A DNA stretch of 64,000 nt from NCBI RefSeq assembly GCF_002243645.1, contig NZ_CP017704.1, forward strand, positions 62,001-126,000, in the 5' to 3' direction. Below the pieces are notes generated by a model. That model searched no databases and was not told the DNA's origin. It saw only the letters and a list, made by a program, of their open reading frames with translations. The position numbers were made by a program, and so were the translations under genes. This stretch comes from Peribacillus simplex NBRC 15720 = DSM 1321. GTDB lineage: Bacteria > Bacillota > Bacilli > Bacillales > DSM-1321. This document shows, in pieces, positions 17,576 to 27,205 of the stretch (positions are counted from its first letter, which is position 1; each line of letters opens with the position of its first letter).

Positions 17576-18079
17576 TTAAAGTGGTGGATTTTCCACACCT
17601 AAATGAATCCAATCTTCTTTTGGCGGTCCATAAACCCCAGAAGGTTTTATTCCTGCTTGACGCATCAGAACCGTAACTTGTCCGCGATGATGAACAATAT
17701 GCTTGATTAGTCCCATAAGGATGGAAGCATTTGTTTCCTGTCTTCCAAACGCTTCTTGTATTTGCTCTAGGTATTCGTCTGTCCATTGTTGTTCAATAAT
17801 TTGGGCTGCGTGAGAACTTACATTTTTAAAAGTGATAGCAATTTCCTGGGCTGAAGATGGAACGTTTTCTGAACTTTCTATCCGGTCTATCTTTAACCCG
17901 AAATGAGCTAGATAATCTGGAATATTCGTGGTGAAATGCCACGCAATTCTTCCTAAAGTGCGGCCTTCAGGATAAACTTGTTGTTCTAATGAATCATCAG
18001 TCAAACTATCCAAAACATTTTGAGTCAGTGTGGCTTCTTTATTCCATTCTTTAATAAAATCTGAAATTTTAATATACAT
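17576..18079 (-). CDS. DinB family protein
   Basis: A 167-residue four-helix-bundle protein of the DinB/YfiT metalloenzyme superfamily. The three metal-ligand positions are visible: His in GRIAWHFTT and the His pair region in IKHIVHHRGQVTVLMRQAG. The C-terminal PSGVYGPPKEDW tail is typical of the bacillar DinB-like proteins. Related proteins are thiol-dependent transferases or detoxification enzymes; the original B. subtilis dinB is SOS-inducible. No SOS box was noticed upstream. It stands alone between two decayed spacers. Confidence 0.85.
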   Translation of the reverse strand: MYIKISDFIKEWNKEATLTQNVLDSLTDDSLEQQVYPEGRTLGRIAWHFTTNIPDYLAHFGLKIDRIESSENVPSSAQEIAITFKNVSSHAAQIIEQQWTDEYLEQIQEAFGRQETNASILMGLIKHIVHHRGQVTVLMRQAGIKPSGVYGPPKEDWIHLGVENPPL

Positions 18080-18205
18080 ATAATACCTCCCCTATTTCGA
18101 TAGATAATTACTTACTCAAAAACCATTATAAAACATATGTTCCCTCATTACGAATTCCTTATTAAACATGCAATGCAACTTTAGTTGAAATAAATGATAT
18201 CCGTT

Positions 18206-18385
18206 TTAACCATTTGATTTTGAAACTAAAAAGGATTCTACAACTGTAGAATCCTCTGTTGTACATGGATAATAGTCTATTCCGCTACCATTTAGCACAT
18301 TGGGGAACAGGCTCCATAATGTTCTACGTCCATCCATTGCTGAATCATTTCCTGTTACTTCTTTAAAATAAAATTGTTCTTCATT
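18206..18385 (-). pseudogene. Unidentified coding remnant
   Basis: A 60-codon open frame without a proper start (first ATG inside) contains QFYFKEVTGNDSAMDGRRTL and WSLFPNVLNGSGIDYYPC, ending SKSNG-stop. The composition looks protein-like, but no family is recognised. A 10-bp hairpin (18232-18255) lies within it. The remaining parts of 18080-18697 show nothing. Confidence 0.3.
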
Positions 18386-18697
18386 TTAAGCCTTGATTGT
18401 TATTTCTATGATCAGTTTTCATATGGTTTTCGTGCTCTCCTCTTGACAATTACAGGAACTTTTCAATTAAATTCCACCAAGACGCTTATATACTCAGAGC
18501 ATAAAGTTATTAAAATTCAGCATGAAAGCTTGTTTGGATTAATAAATTAAATAAAGTGGGATTAGGCAACATGCATATTATGTATAGAATGAATCGTTTA
18601 GAATACTCTCACTGCTTCTGTTGTCTTGGCATTTGGGCTATGCAAATGAGCCAGCTTTTCTCCACTTTAACATTAGAATTTATTATATAATGACATT

Positions 18698-19693
18698 TCA
18701 ATTAAAGAGCGAAGTATTGGCATATAACGATGAAGCACCACCAGAGTGAACAAATAGGATGTTATCCTCCGGCTTAAAGGTGCCTTTTTGAATTAAATCA
18801 ATGAGTCCCGCTGCCGCTTTACCCGTATATACCGGATCCAACAAAATCCCTTCTGTTCTTGCCATTAGCTTGACTGCTTCCACCATTTCAGGTGTAGGCA
18901 AAGCATAACCCGGTCCGACATACTCATCCAAACACGTAACAGCCTCACGAGGGATTGAATTTTGTATGCCGATGTGTGTTGAAGTTTCTCTAACAAGCTG
19001 AAAAACTTTCTCTTCTTGTTCAGCTTTTCCTCTGCTTACATTTATGCCAATTACTGATATTCCACTTTGATTTCCATGAAATCCTGCAACCAAACCAGCA
19101 TGCATTCCCCCACTGCCGCTTACACAAATAACTGCTTTCAAATCAATCCCTTGCTCAAAGGACTGTGCTAAAATCTCCTGAGCGCATGCAACATATCCCG
19201 TTGCACCAATGACATTGGATCCCCCAACGGGAATGATGTAAGGTCGGTGTCCTTTCTCCGTCACCTCTTTAGCCACTTTCTGCATTTCTTGCATTAAGTC
19301 CGATCCATTAGGTACAACTATAATTTGGTCAGCCCCCAATAAATGATAGAGAAAATAGTTACCGTTAAAATCCGGCTCTGAATCCTTTGAAAGTCCCTCT
19401 TCCAATACAAGGATGCATTTCATTTTCTCTTTAACGGCAGCAGCTAGTGTCAAGCGACAATGATTTGATTGAATGCCTCCACATGTGATCAACGTATCTG
19501 CGCCTTTTTCCAACGCATCGGCAACAAGGAATTCCAGTTTTCTTGTTTTATTTCCTCCAGCCGTCAGACCAAGCATATCATCTCGTTTAACATAGATGGA
19601 TGGGCCCCCAAGAACTTCAGAAAAATGCTCTAATCTCTCAATGGGTGTATATGTTGGTGTATATCGCTTTCTGGGAAATCGTGCTAAATTCAT
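18698..19693 (-). CDS. dcyD: D-cysteine desulfhydrase
   Basis: A 331-residue PLP enzyme of the ACC deaminase/D-cysteine desulfhydrase family, the same length as E. coli DcyD (328). PLP-Lys49 lies in LTAGGNKTRKLEFL and QSNHCR (75-80) follows; PVGGSNVIGATGYV and VHSGGASSLYA are the phosphate and cofactor loops. It converts D-cysteine to pyruvate, ammonia and sulfide. ACC deaminase is the main alternative, but the QSNH form favours the desulfhydrase. The ATG at 19693 follows ACAGGAGGAG; 17 upstream codons are open but lack a ribosome site. The gene is monocistronic. Confidence 0.9.
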   Translation of the reverse strand: MNLARFPRKRYTPTYTPIERLEHFSEVLGGPSIYVKRDDMLGLTAGGNKTRKLEFLVADALEKGADTLITCGGIQSNHCRLTLAAAVKEKMKCILVLEEGLSKDSEPDFNGNYFLYHLLGADQIIVVPNGSDLMQEMQKVAKEVTEKGHRPYIIPVGGSNVIGATGYVACAQEILAQSFEQGIDLKAVICVSGSGGMHAGLVAGFHGNQSGISVIGINVSRGKAEQEEKVFQLVRETSTHIGIQNSIPREAVTCLDEYVGPGYALPTPEMVEAVKLMARTEGILLDPVYTGKAAAGLIDLIQKGTFKPEDNILFVHSGGASSLYANTSLFN

Positions 19694-20200
19694 TTTAAAA
19701 CTCCTCCTGTATCCTCTGTTGTAAATTAAAGAAAAAAATATCAATCTGACGTTCTCGTTACTTTAGAAAATAAATAATAGCAAACGCCTCTATTTCCATC
19801 TTAGCATGTTTAGGTAAACGAGCAACTTCATTGCACTTCTAGCAGGATAGCATACATCATTCATCGAGGCAAAGTGACTCACTTCAAAATCGATGTTTAC
19901 TGTTAGTTTGCTTCCGCTTATTTTATGACACGCTTGTTTTCCCCAATATTATCAGGCAGTTCCCCAGTTTCAGGATGGTTGGGGCTTCCCTGAATTTTAT
20001 ACCTTGCCAATAAGGATAAATAGCCTTGTAAGCATATTTGGTTATAATTGTTTCATAGATCATGTAAACTAACTTTTTTATATGATCTAAAAGTTAAATT
20101 AGTTGTGCCGAAACATATACAGACTCGACCCTTTGAAATATATAAACAATCAAAAGTCTGAAGCAGAGAATGACTTCAATCGTTTTTTAAGATAAAATAA
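19694..20200. other. Gene-free spacer upstream of gntR
   Basis: No intact gene. A minus-strand open stretch near 19920-20010 (GSPNHPETGELPDNIGEN, then a stop) suggests another decayed gene end, not identified. Confidence 0.3.
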
Positions 20201-20214
20201 ATATACTTGTATAT
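20201..20214. promoter_or_regulatory. Putative GntR operator at its own promoter
   Basis: ATATAC-TT-GTATAT is a perfect 6-bp-arm palindrome 25 bases before the gntR ATG. The ATACnTGTAT core recurs at 28653-28662 upstream of the molybdenum hydroxylase operon. Confidence 0.55.
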
Positions 20215-20238
20215 AATTGGATTTTAGAAAGGAGCACC

Positions 20239-20952
20239 ATGGAAACCAATCACTATCAATATATTACAGAACAAATAGAACATTATTCTTCTAAGCCCTT
20301 AAGGGAAGCTATATTTTTTGTTATTAAAAATGCGATCATTGAAGGGATATTTTTGCCCGGAGACCGTTTAACGGAAGATGATATCGCCCAACAATTCAAT
20401 TGTAGCCGTACACCGGTTCGTGAAGCTTTGAGGAAATTAGAACAGGAAAATTTGCTTCAGGTAAAACCTGGTATAGGGATGGTCATATCCAATGTGGATA
20501 TTGAACTTTTGCAGCAAGAATTGGAAATCAGGAAAATGCTCGAAAACTATTCTTTACAAAAAGCTTGTGAAGGAATTACGGAAGAGGAATTAAAAAAACT
20601 GGAATGGGCAACGGATAAACTGCAACAGGCCATAAATAATAATGACCGAATAGCGGCAAGTCGAGCAAACATTGAATTTCACCGCTTATTATATTCCTAC
20701 TCGAGAAATACCTTTCTCCAAAAGACTACGGATTCATTATGGCTTTCTTTTCGAATTTCCTTTTTATCGGCCCGTAATGAAGATGTTACAATGGTTGATA
20801 AATCTTGGTATGAGGAACGAAACAACGAGCACTTACAGGTAATCCATGCCATTCGTGACAAAGATGTAGAAAAAGCAATAAAGATCAATACGATCCATAT
20901 CCAAAAAAACTATGATTATTACCTTGATTACATAAAACGTGTATCACAATAA
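20239..20952 (+). CDS. GntR family transcriptional regulator (FCD/FadR subfamily)
   Basis: A 237-residue regulator. The N-terminal winged helix contains LREAIFFVIKNAIIEGIFLPG and the recognition part CSRTPVREALRKLEQENLL. The C-terminal all-helical FCD effector domain begins at IELLQQELEIRKMLE, and His residues in EFHRLL and NNEHLQVI sit at usual metal or ligand positions. It converges with the molybdenum-hydroxylase operon, whose promoter region carries the same palindromic core as the gntR promoter, so it probably controls that operon in response to the substrate or an intermediate. GAAAGGAG precedes the ATG. Confidence 0.9.
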   Translation: METNHYQYITEQIEHYSSKPLREAIFFVIKNAIIEGIFLPGDRLTEDDIAQQFNCSRTPVREALRKLEQENLLQVKPGIGMVISNVDIELLQQELEIRKMLENYSLQKACEGITEEELKKLEWATDKLQQAINNNDRIAASRANIEFHRLLYSYSRNTFLQKTTDSLWLSFRISFLSARNEDVTMVDKSWYEERNNEHLQVIHAIRDKDVEKAIKINTIHIQKNYDYYLDYIKRVSQ

Positions 20953-20961
20953 AATTAAAAT

Positions 20962-21073
20962 AAAGGGTGCCTATTTGCGAGTATTCAGTCCGCAATGGAG
21001 GAACCCTTTTATATTAGGTATATATTACGGATTTCAGGTAGCATTTAGGACGATTCGGGGAATAATTCGTCCT
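20962..21073 (+). terminator. Terminator region after gntR
   Basis: AAAGGGT (20962) pairs with ACCCTTT (21003) with an inner TTGCG/CGCAA stem. A second small stem, AGGACGA (21047-21053) / TCGTCCT (21067-21073), is followed by a CT-rich then T5 run. Either could end the gntR transcript. Confidence 0.5.
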
Positions 21074-21142
21074 TCTCTCTCTTTTTCCGGCCGTTCCGCA
21101 GGATATTTTTCCAGGATTAATCATGTTATTTCAATGTTTCCA

Positions 21143-21751
21143 TTATGATTTTAAATGTAATTTCACTTTAAGGTAGTCTTCAGGCGTGTCAATGTCAAAT
21201 CCCCACATCGAATTGTCAAAAGAAACGGTCTCAGTCATCGCATCATATTTTTGGATGATGCTTTTACCCCCTTGATCACCTTCTATTGAATGAAATTCTT
21301 TGAGTATTACTGCATCCACTAGTATCGGATGTCCTGCCTCTCCTTTATATTTGGGTCGAACGATCCGTACTCCATCATCTTTACACTCTATATATTTTTC
21401 TATTAAAGCTTGTATGACGTCACGGGAAATAAGGGGCTGATCCGCAAGAAAAATCATGACTGCATCCACATGTTCTTTGATGGATTGAATTCCAAGTTTT
21501 AGAGAAGTGGACATTCCATCTGCATAATTCGGATTATGAATAATCTTCAATCCTGGATAATCTTCACTATGTTGACGGATTTCTTCTATATATTTACCGG
21601 CAACCAAATAAAGGGGCTGCATGGAACTGCCAAGGATAGAATCAATGGCATGCCGAAATAGAGGTTGTCCCCGTAAAGGAAGTAACAGTTTAGGTTCGCC
21701 CATTCGAATCGACATGCCTGCCGCAAGTATGATCGCGCCTATTTTAGGCAT
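21143..21751 (-). CDS. MobA-like nucleotidyltransferase (molybdopterin cytidylyltransferase type)
   Basis: A 202-residue NTP transferase. AIILAAGMSIRMGEPKLLLP is the signature nucleotide-binding start of the MocA/PucB/MobA-like group, and FLADQPLIS provides the metal-binding Asp. MocA converts molybdopterin to the cytosine dinucleotide form used by xanthine-dehydrogenase-family enzymes; B. subtilis PucB is the nearest familiar protein. It is the last gene of the minus-strand cluster, and its ATG overlaps the xdhC stop by eight bases. The role fits cofactor maturation for the Mo subunit encoded upstream. Confidence 0.88.
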   Translation of the reverse strand: MPKIGAIILAAGMSIRMGEPKLLLPLRGQPLFRHAIDSILGSSMQPLYLVAGKYIEEIRQHSEDYPGLKIIHNPNYADGMSTSLKLGIQSIKEHVDAVMIFLADQPLISRDVIQALIEKYIECKDDGVRIVRPKYKGEAGHPILVDAVILKEFHSIEGDQGGKSIIQKYDAMTETVSFDNSMWGFDIDTPEDYLKVKLHLKS

Positions 21752-22793
21752 GAATTTTCACTTTGCCATGCAAGGGTGCAGGAATTCTTCCATTTCTAAC
21801 CGACATCAATTCCGACACAATACTTAGTGCAACTTCCTCCATCGTTTCTGCACCGATATCCAAACCAATTGGTGAGTGGATTGGACCGCTGTTGAAGTCT
21901 TCTCCAATTGTATTGAGCATTTCCGTTGTACGGGAGATTGGACCAAGCACCCCAATATATCGTGGGTCACTTTTCAAAGCCACTTGTAAGGTTTTCTCAT
22001 CTAAGGACTGGATATGATTCATGACTACCCACCATGATCCAGTAAAGTCAGAAGGGTCTATTTCATCTGGGCATTTTTGCAAATTCGAAGCCAAAGGAAA
22101 CAAGCGATCATTATTGAAATTCTTACGTGAATCCAATACCGTTACGGAAAAACCAGCTTTTGCTGCCAATTCGACAACTGGAACAGCATCCTTGCCAGCC
22201 CCAGCAATAATCAAGTGCTCACTGGGCTTTATAGCATCAATTAGATATCGTTTTCCCTCCAGATTCATCAATTCCGCTCGAGTTTGTGTATCCATTACCA
22301 GCCTTGCTTTTTCAACTACCTCAGAAGGCACACTTTCAGGATTCCCAATGAGGTTACCATATTTATCGACGATTAAACCTTTACCAGAGGATACATCCAA
22401 TATCATGGTGAATTTCTGCCCTTTCTGGACAACTTGATTTGTCATCATCCAGAATTCGTCATTTGGCTCAATAGGGAGGATAAATATATCCAATATACCT
22501 TTGCATCCTATTCCCAACCCCCAAATTTCATTCTCGCTTAAGTCATATTGGTGAGTAACGCAGGTATTGGTTTCCATAGCTTTTTCCGCCCAGCCATATA
22601 AATCGCTTTCCAAACATCCGCCACTTATCGTGCCAAACATACGACTGTCCGATGCCATCATCATTTTTGCACCTGGAAGTCTGTATGCTGAACCCTTTAC
22701 ACCTATTTGCATGACCATGGCTGCTTTTTCGTGCCGCTCCCATGCGGAACATATATTTTTCAATACATCTTTTAATTCTTGTAACCTTGACAT
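21744..22793 (-). CDS. XdhC/CoxI family protein
   Basis: A 349-residue molybdenum-hydroxylase maturation factor. The N-terminal XdhC/CoxI domain has RLPGAKMMMASDSRMFGTISGGCLESDLY, and the C-terminal Rossmann domain has LIIAGAGKDAVPVVELAAKAGF and RYIGVLGPISRTTEML. XdhC proteins bind sulfurated Mo cofactor and insert it into the large subunit; B. subtilis PucA is related. The ATG at 22793 is chosen because GAGGAGG lies nine bases before it, while the in-frame GTG at 22802 abuts the ribosome site. A terminator-like hairpin separates this gene from the MFS gene upstream. Confidence 0.9.
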   Translation of the reverse strand: MSRLQELKDVLKNICSAWERHEKAAMVMQIGVKGSAYRLPGAKMMMASDSRMFGTISGGCLESDLYGWAEKAMETNTCVTHQYDLSENEIWGLGIGCKGILDIFILPIEPNDEFWMMTNQVVQKGQKFTMILDVSSGKGLIVDKYGNLIGNPESVPSEVVEKARLVMDTQTRAELMNLEGKRYLIDAIKPSEHLIIAGAGKDAVPVVELAAKAGFSVTVLDSRKNFNNDRLFPLASNLQKCPDEIDPSDFTGSWWVVMNHIQSLDEKTLQVALKSDPRYIGVLGPISRTTEMLNTIGEDFNSGPIHSPIGLDIGAETMEEVALSIVSELMSVRNGRIPAPLHGKVKIHA

Positions 22794-22844
22794 CCTTAAC
22801 ACCCTCCTCTAAATCTGGCATTCACATATTTGGAAACAGAAAAA

Positions 22845-22878
22845 GGGAGACAAATAGAAAATACCCTATTTGTCTCTC
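22845..22878 (-). terminator. Intrinsic terminator between MFS and xdhC
   Basis: Arms 22845-22857 and 22866-22878 pair at 12 of 13 positions around CAAATAG. On the minus strand the stem is followed by CCCTTTTTC. It should reduce expression of the two maturation genes relative to the structural genes. Confidence 0.7.
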
Positions 22879-22915
22879 TCCCCCATTATTCATTTCAATG
22901 ATTTAAATCAAAGCA

Positions 22916-24190
22916 CTAATATCCTTTTCTGACTAAGAAAACACTTAAGAAAAGGGAGAGGGCAACAAAACATAAAAGGGCAATAAACCCGCCATTATAT
23001 GAACCGCTCATTTGACTGAATAAACCGACAACCATTGGTCCAAGAGCTGCAATTAGGTAAGATACACAGCCGAAAACCCCACTGATGCTCCCCATTACCT
23101 CGGACGAAGCGACACGGTGAAGCATGGTCATGGTCAGGGCAGCTGGCATAAACAAAAGACCTATCAATAAAATGCTCAAAACGGCCGCAACTGTGCTGTT
23201 AGTAGTGAAAAGCGAGAAAAGCATGAAAACGATGATAAGCCCGCATGCCCCGCCTACAAAAATCGCTCTCTTCATGAATCGATCAGAGAGAAACCCAGCC
23301 ACCATTTGTACAACAATGGCTAATGCGAATCCACCGGCATTTATAACAGCGGAATTTACAAAAGCAATCCCTTTTTCCTCTGTCAAATAACTTGGTAAAA
23401 AGGTGGAAATTCCATAATAGGCTATGGAAATGCAAGAATAAACAATCGTTAAGATCCAGAACATCTGACTCGTAAGAACCGCTTTAACATTATCTTTACT
23501 TGCGGTTGGAGTTTTCCCCACTTTTTGATTACTTTGAATATAGTTTAATTCCATTGAATTTACCGCATAATGCTTAGCCGGATTATCTCTTGTCATGATC
23601 ACAAATAAAATCAAACATACGACAGATAATGCCGCAAGTATAAAGTAACTTTCCCTCCAACCATATGTGGACGCTATGATTGCTATTAGCGGAAGCCCTA
23701 GAACTGGTCCTATCGCATTTCCGTTATACCAAGTTGTCTGTGCCTTTGCTTGTTCATTTTGCGGGAACCAGCTTGAGGTTAATTTCAATGCCATTGGATA
23801 AAGGACACCTTCACCGATTCCCAATATGGCCCTGGACCATAAAATCGCACTAATGGAATCGGCCATTCCACCTAAAACCATCGCAAATGCCCATAGAGCG
23901 ATCCCAATGAATCCGCTGCGCAGTGCACCTATCTTATCAACGATGAAACCCCAAGCTAATTGACCAAAAGCATAAGTCACTAAAAATATGCTGCTAAGTG
24001 TTCCTTTCACTAAGTTACCATCAATGCCCAAATCAGTTAGAAAGGGCTTGTTTGCAAGTAAAACGTTAATATTCGCCTTATCCATCATGGAAACAGTGAA
24101 AAGAACAAGCAAAGGAAAGGCCGTGAAGAACCAACGCGTATTCGTCATTTTGCTCGATGGATCATGCAGTTGTGGATTTAAATTATTCAA
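22916..24190 (-). CDS. MFS transporter, anion:cation symporter (ACS) family
   Basis: A 424-residue, roughly 12-segment carrier. The ACS-type motifs are visible: MMDKANINVL in segment 1, AFGQLAWGFIVDKIGALRSG after segment 2, and ILGIGEGVLYPMALKL in segment 4. ACS proteins import organic acids, including aromatic ones, with protons. Its place between the Mo-hydroxylase genes and xdhC suggests uptake of the island substrate. The TTG at 24190 is used as the start, with AGGGG about ten bases upstream; the next ATG (codon 15) has no ribosome site. It is similar in type to the second ACS carrier at 41750. Confidence 0.88.
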   Translation of the reverse strand: MNNLNPQLHDPSSKMTNTRWFFTAFPLLVLFTVSMMDKANINVLLANKPFLTDLGIDGNLVKGTLSSIFLVTYAFGQLAWGFIVDKIGALRSGFIGIALWAFAMVLGGMADSISAILWSRAILGIGEGVLYPMALKLTSSWFPQNEQAKAQTTWYNGNAIGPVLGLPLIAIIASTYGWRESYFILAALSVVCLILFVIMTRDNPAKHYAVNSMELNYIQSNQKVGKTPTASKDNVKAVLTSQMFWILTIVYSCISIAYYGISTFLPSYLTEEKGIAFVNSAVINAGGFALAIVVQMVAGFLSDRFMKRAIFVGGACGLIIVFMLFSLFTTNSTVAAVLSILLIGLLFMPAALTMTMLHRVASSEVMGSISGVFGCVSYLIAALGPMVVGLFSQMSGSYNGGFIALLCFVALSLFLSVFLVRKGY

Positions 24191-24333
24191 AAAAATCAGC
24201 CCCTATTATCATGAAATGTCGTAACGAGTGTAATCCCCTATTTACACCTTCCATTTTCATGCTCGTCTTTTCTTCTGTAATGGCATAGGGTATAATCCAC
24301 CAACAAATGAATTCTGAACCGCTAATGAATTCT

Positions 24334-26712
24334 TTAACTTATTTCGATTTTGTACTTTTTCGTTTCAGCTTCCTTAATCCAATTACGAAGTTTACTTGGA
24401 CTAATGGGCAATTGATTGATCGTGATTTCTAATGGATCGAGCGCATCAACGACAGCATTCGCTATGGCTGCAGGAGGGGAAATGGCTCCGCCTTCGCCTA
24501 CTCCCTTGATACCGAGTGGATTTCTGGTAGAGAGGAATTCTTGATGGGACTTTTCAACAGACGGTATCTCCATGGAAGTCGGCAATAAATAATCCATATA
24601 AGAACCGGTCAAAAGTTGACCTTTCTCATCGTAAACGACTTCTTCATATAAAGCTGCCCCAATTCCCTGGGCTATGCCACCCTGCACTTGACCATCTACG
24701 ATCATTGGATTGATGACCTTTCCTGCGTCATGAACCACACTATAACCCTTCAACTCGACAAAACCTGTTTCCTTATCCACTTCCACCATGGCAATGTGGA
24801 CGGACGAAGAAAAAGTAACAGTGGGCGGAACGAAGTAATGTGTGACTTGCAGGCCAGGTTCCATTCCAACAGGCACCTTGCATCTGTTTCCTGGACGTGC
24901 CGCTTCCGAAATTTCCTTATAGGTCACACATTTTTCAGGTTCGGTCTTACCAAAGACTTTACCTTTTTCCATTTGTAAATCTGCGGTTTCAACTTCAAGC
25001 ATGGCAGCTGCGACCGCCAATACTTTTTCCCTTAATTTCGCTGAAGCAACTTGAATGGCCGATCCAGCATTTACTGCACTCCGGCTTGCGTACGTTCCGG
25101 CACCAAAGGCCAAGTTTGTTGTATCCCCGACCCTTATTGTAATTTCATTTGGGCTAAGCATTAATTCATCCGCACAGATTTGGGAGAATACCGTTTCGTG
25201 ACCCTGCCCCTGTGGGGATGCTCCAAGGTATGCCACAACCTGACCGGAACCATCAATGGTGACATAGGCACTTTCGAATGGACCTGCACCGGTTCCTTCT
25301 ACATAAGTGGAAATGCCGACACCGACTAGTTTTCCTTGCTTCTTCAACTCTTTTTGCTGCTCTCTAAATCCTTCATAATCGACCATTTTCAAACCTTGAT
25401 CCAGTGCAGCGGGATAGTCCCCGCTATCATAAATCAGCTTTGCACCATCTTTAACCAAAATCCCTTGGTCATAAGGCATATCCTCCGCTTGGATCATGTT
25501 CTTCCGCATTACTTCCACTGGATCTTTTTTCAACCTTCTAGCGACCATATCGATAATTCTATCCATTACGAAAACTACCTCTGGTCTCCCTGCTCCCCGA
25601 AATGGAACATTTGGTGTTTTATTCGTTAAGACAATCTGGCAAGTAACATCATAGTTTGGAATCTTATATGCTCCCCTTAGATGGTAGGCACTATTGTAGG
25701 CACATGTTAATCCGAAATAATTGACGGCGCCACTATCTATTATAAAGTGATCTTTAATTCCCAAAATAGTGCCGTCCCGGTTATAAGCAACCTCAACATC
25801 ATGGGTTTGATCCCGTGAATGGCGGGCACTGGTCAAATGTTCTAGACGGTCTTCAATCCACTTGACAGGTCTCTTCAATAACTTGGATAGATATGGGATT
25901 ATAATTTCTTCTGGGTGAACCCCACCTTTTGGTCCGAAACCACCACCTACGTCTGGTGCAGTCACCCTGATTTGCTGTTCAACCAAATCCAATAATCTAG
26001 CAATATAAGTTCTAATTTCAAAAGGAAGTTGAGTGGAAGAATAAACATGCAATTGATCGGTACGGTTTTCATAGATGGAAACGACACCCCTCGTTTCGAG
26101 CGGGTTGGAAGAAACTCTAGGCGTTTGGATTCTTGCCTTTAGAATATGATCTGCATCTTTAAGCGACTGTACAACATTCCCTGTCGTAACATGGAAATCT
26201 GACTGGACGTTATTCTGTAAGTGCTCTTGAATCAATGGTGCGCCTTTTTCCAATGACTTGAATGGATCGACAACTACTGGTAACGTTTCATATTCCACTT
26301 TTATCAAATCTGCTGCATCTTCGGCCAAATACCTGTTTTCTGCAACGACGACTGCAAGGGGTTGCCCTACATACATCACCTTATTCTTGGCCAGGACATC
26401 TTCATAACAATAATGGATAGTGGGATTGATCGCTTCCTCTAGATTGGGAGGCAAAGCACAATGTGATTCAAATTGGACAAGAGGCTTTATTATCCCATCT
26501 ATATCCATTCCGGTGAGAATGGCATGCACTCCTTCCAATGCCTGAGCTTCGGAGATATCAATCTCTTTGATTGTGGCATGTGCATGTGTGCTGCGGACAA
26601 AGACTGCTTCAACCATATTTGCCATTCGGATATCTCCCACGAATTGCCCTGTACCTGTAACCAAACGATAATCTTCCTTCCGCTTAACACTTTGACCAAC
26701 GTATTTTGTCAT
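24334..26712 (-). CDS. Molybdenum hydroxylase large subunit (xanthine dehydrogenase family)
   Basis: A 792-residue molybdopterin-binding subunit. It begins YVGQSVKRKEDYRLVTGTGQFVGDI, has VGGGFGPKGGVHPEE and VPFRGAGRPE in the middle, SPQGQGHETVFSQI for cofactor contact and GVGEGGAISPPAA with the catalytic Glu near the C-terminus. The CoxL signature loop with the active-site Cys (AYxCSFR) of true CO dehydrogenase is absent, so this is a hydroxylase of another compound, such as an N-heteroaromatic or aldehyde. It forms a heterotrimer with the FeS and FAD subunits encoded just upstream. Confidence 0.92.
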   Translation of the reverse strand: MTKYVGQSVKRKEDYRLVTGTGQFVGDIRMANMVEAVFVRSTHAHATIKEIDISEAQALEGVHAILTGMDIDGIIKPLVQFESHCALPPNLEEAINPTIHYCYEDVLAKNKVMYVGQPLAVVVAENRYLAEDAADLIKVEYETLPVVVDPFKSLEKGAPLIQEHLQNNVQSDFHVTTGNVVQSLKDADHILKARIQTPRVSSNPLETRGVVSIYENRTDQLHVYSSTQLPFEIRTYIARLLDLVEQQIRVTAPDVGGGFGPKGGVHPEEIIIPYLSKLLKRPVKWIEDRLEHLTSARHSRDQTHDVEVAYNRDGTILGIKDHFIIDSGAVNYFGLTCAYNSAYHLRGAYKIPNYDVTCQIVLTNKTPNVPFRGAGRPEVVFVMDRIIDMVARRLKKDPVEVMRKNMIQAEDMPYDQGILVKDGAKLIYDSGDYPAALDQGLKMVDYEGFREQQKELKKQGKLVGVGISTYVEGTGAGPFESAYVTIDGSGQVVAYLGASPQGQGHETVFSQICADELMLSPNEITIRVGDTTNLAFGAGTYASRSAVNAGSAIQVASAKLREKVLAVAAAMLEVETADLQMEKGKVFGKTEPEKCVTYKEISEAARPGNRCKVPVGMEPGLQVTHYFVPPTVTFSSSVHIAMVEVDKETGFVELKGYSVVHDAGKVINPMIVDGQVQGGIAQGIGAALYEEVVYDEKGQLLTGSYMDYLLPTSMEIPSVEKSHQEFLSTRNPLGIKGVGEGGAISPPAAIANAVVDALDPLEITINQLPISPSKLRNWIKEAETKKYKIEIS

Positions 26713-26725
26713 ACCTGTTCCCTCC

Positions 26726-27205
26726 TTAATTGGACACAGTTTGGGCAGCCTGCTTCACAGCTTTAATAATGTTGGAGTAACCGGTGCATCGACATAAATT
26801 TCCTGAAATGCATTTTCTTATTTCTTCTTCACTTGGATTCGAATTTTCTTCCAGAAAACTTGAAACCGTCATCAAAAATCCCGGTGTACAAAATCCGCAT
26901 TGCAGGGCATGATTATCAGAAAAAGCTTGCTGTAGGTGATTAAGTTCCCCACTCTCCTGGATAAGTGACTCCACAGTCTTGACTTCACATCCATCCGCTT
27001 GGACTGCAAGCATTAAACATGAGCGGACTGCATCACCGTTAACATGGATTGTACAAGCTCCGCAAACTCCATGTTCACAGCCAATATGTGTTCCAGTAAG
27101 TAACAAGTTCTCCCTGATAAAATCCGATAATAGCAATCTAGCGTCTACTTCCTTCGATATAACTTGTCCGTTTACTTTTAGATTTATCTTAACTCCATCC
27201 ATCAC
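26726..27205 (-). CDS. Molybdenum hydroxylase [2Fe-2S] subunit
   Basis: A 159-residue iron-sulfur subunit. Plant-type cluster ligands are Cys43, Cys48, Cys51 and Cys63 (IGCEHGVCGACTIHVNG...SC). The helical domain cluster is Cys103 and Cys106 (QCGFCTPG) with Cys138 and Cys140 (NLCRCTGY). It passes electrons from the Mo site to the FAD subunit. Its ATG overlaps the stop of the FAD-subunit gene (ATGA), and it ends 13 bases before the large-subunit start, a standard translationally coupled M-S-L order. Confidence 0.94.
   Translation of the reverse strand: MMDGVKINLKVNGQVISKEVDARLLLSDFIRENLLLTGTHIGCEHGVCGACTIHVNGDAVRSCLMLAVQADGCEVKTVESLIQESGELNHLQQAFSDNHALQCGFCTPGFLMTVSSFLEENSNPSEEEIRKCISGNLCRCTGYSNIIKAVKQAAQTVSN

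Noticed and set aside
17490-17786. A 98-codon minus-strand open frame overlapping the DinB gene
   Set aside because: It is an alternative frame of the clearly conserved DinB gene and has no family features.
18232-18255. Stand-alone terminator hairpin (AGGATTCTAC / GTAGAATCCT)
   Set aside because: It lies inside an open protein-like frame and no gene ends just before it on the minus strand, so it may be coincidental.
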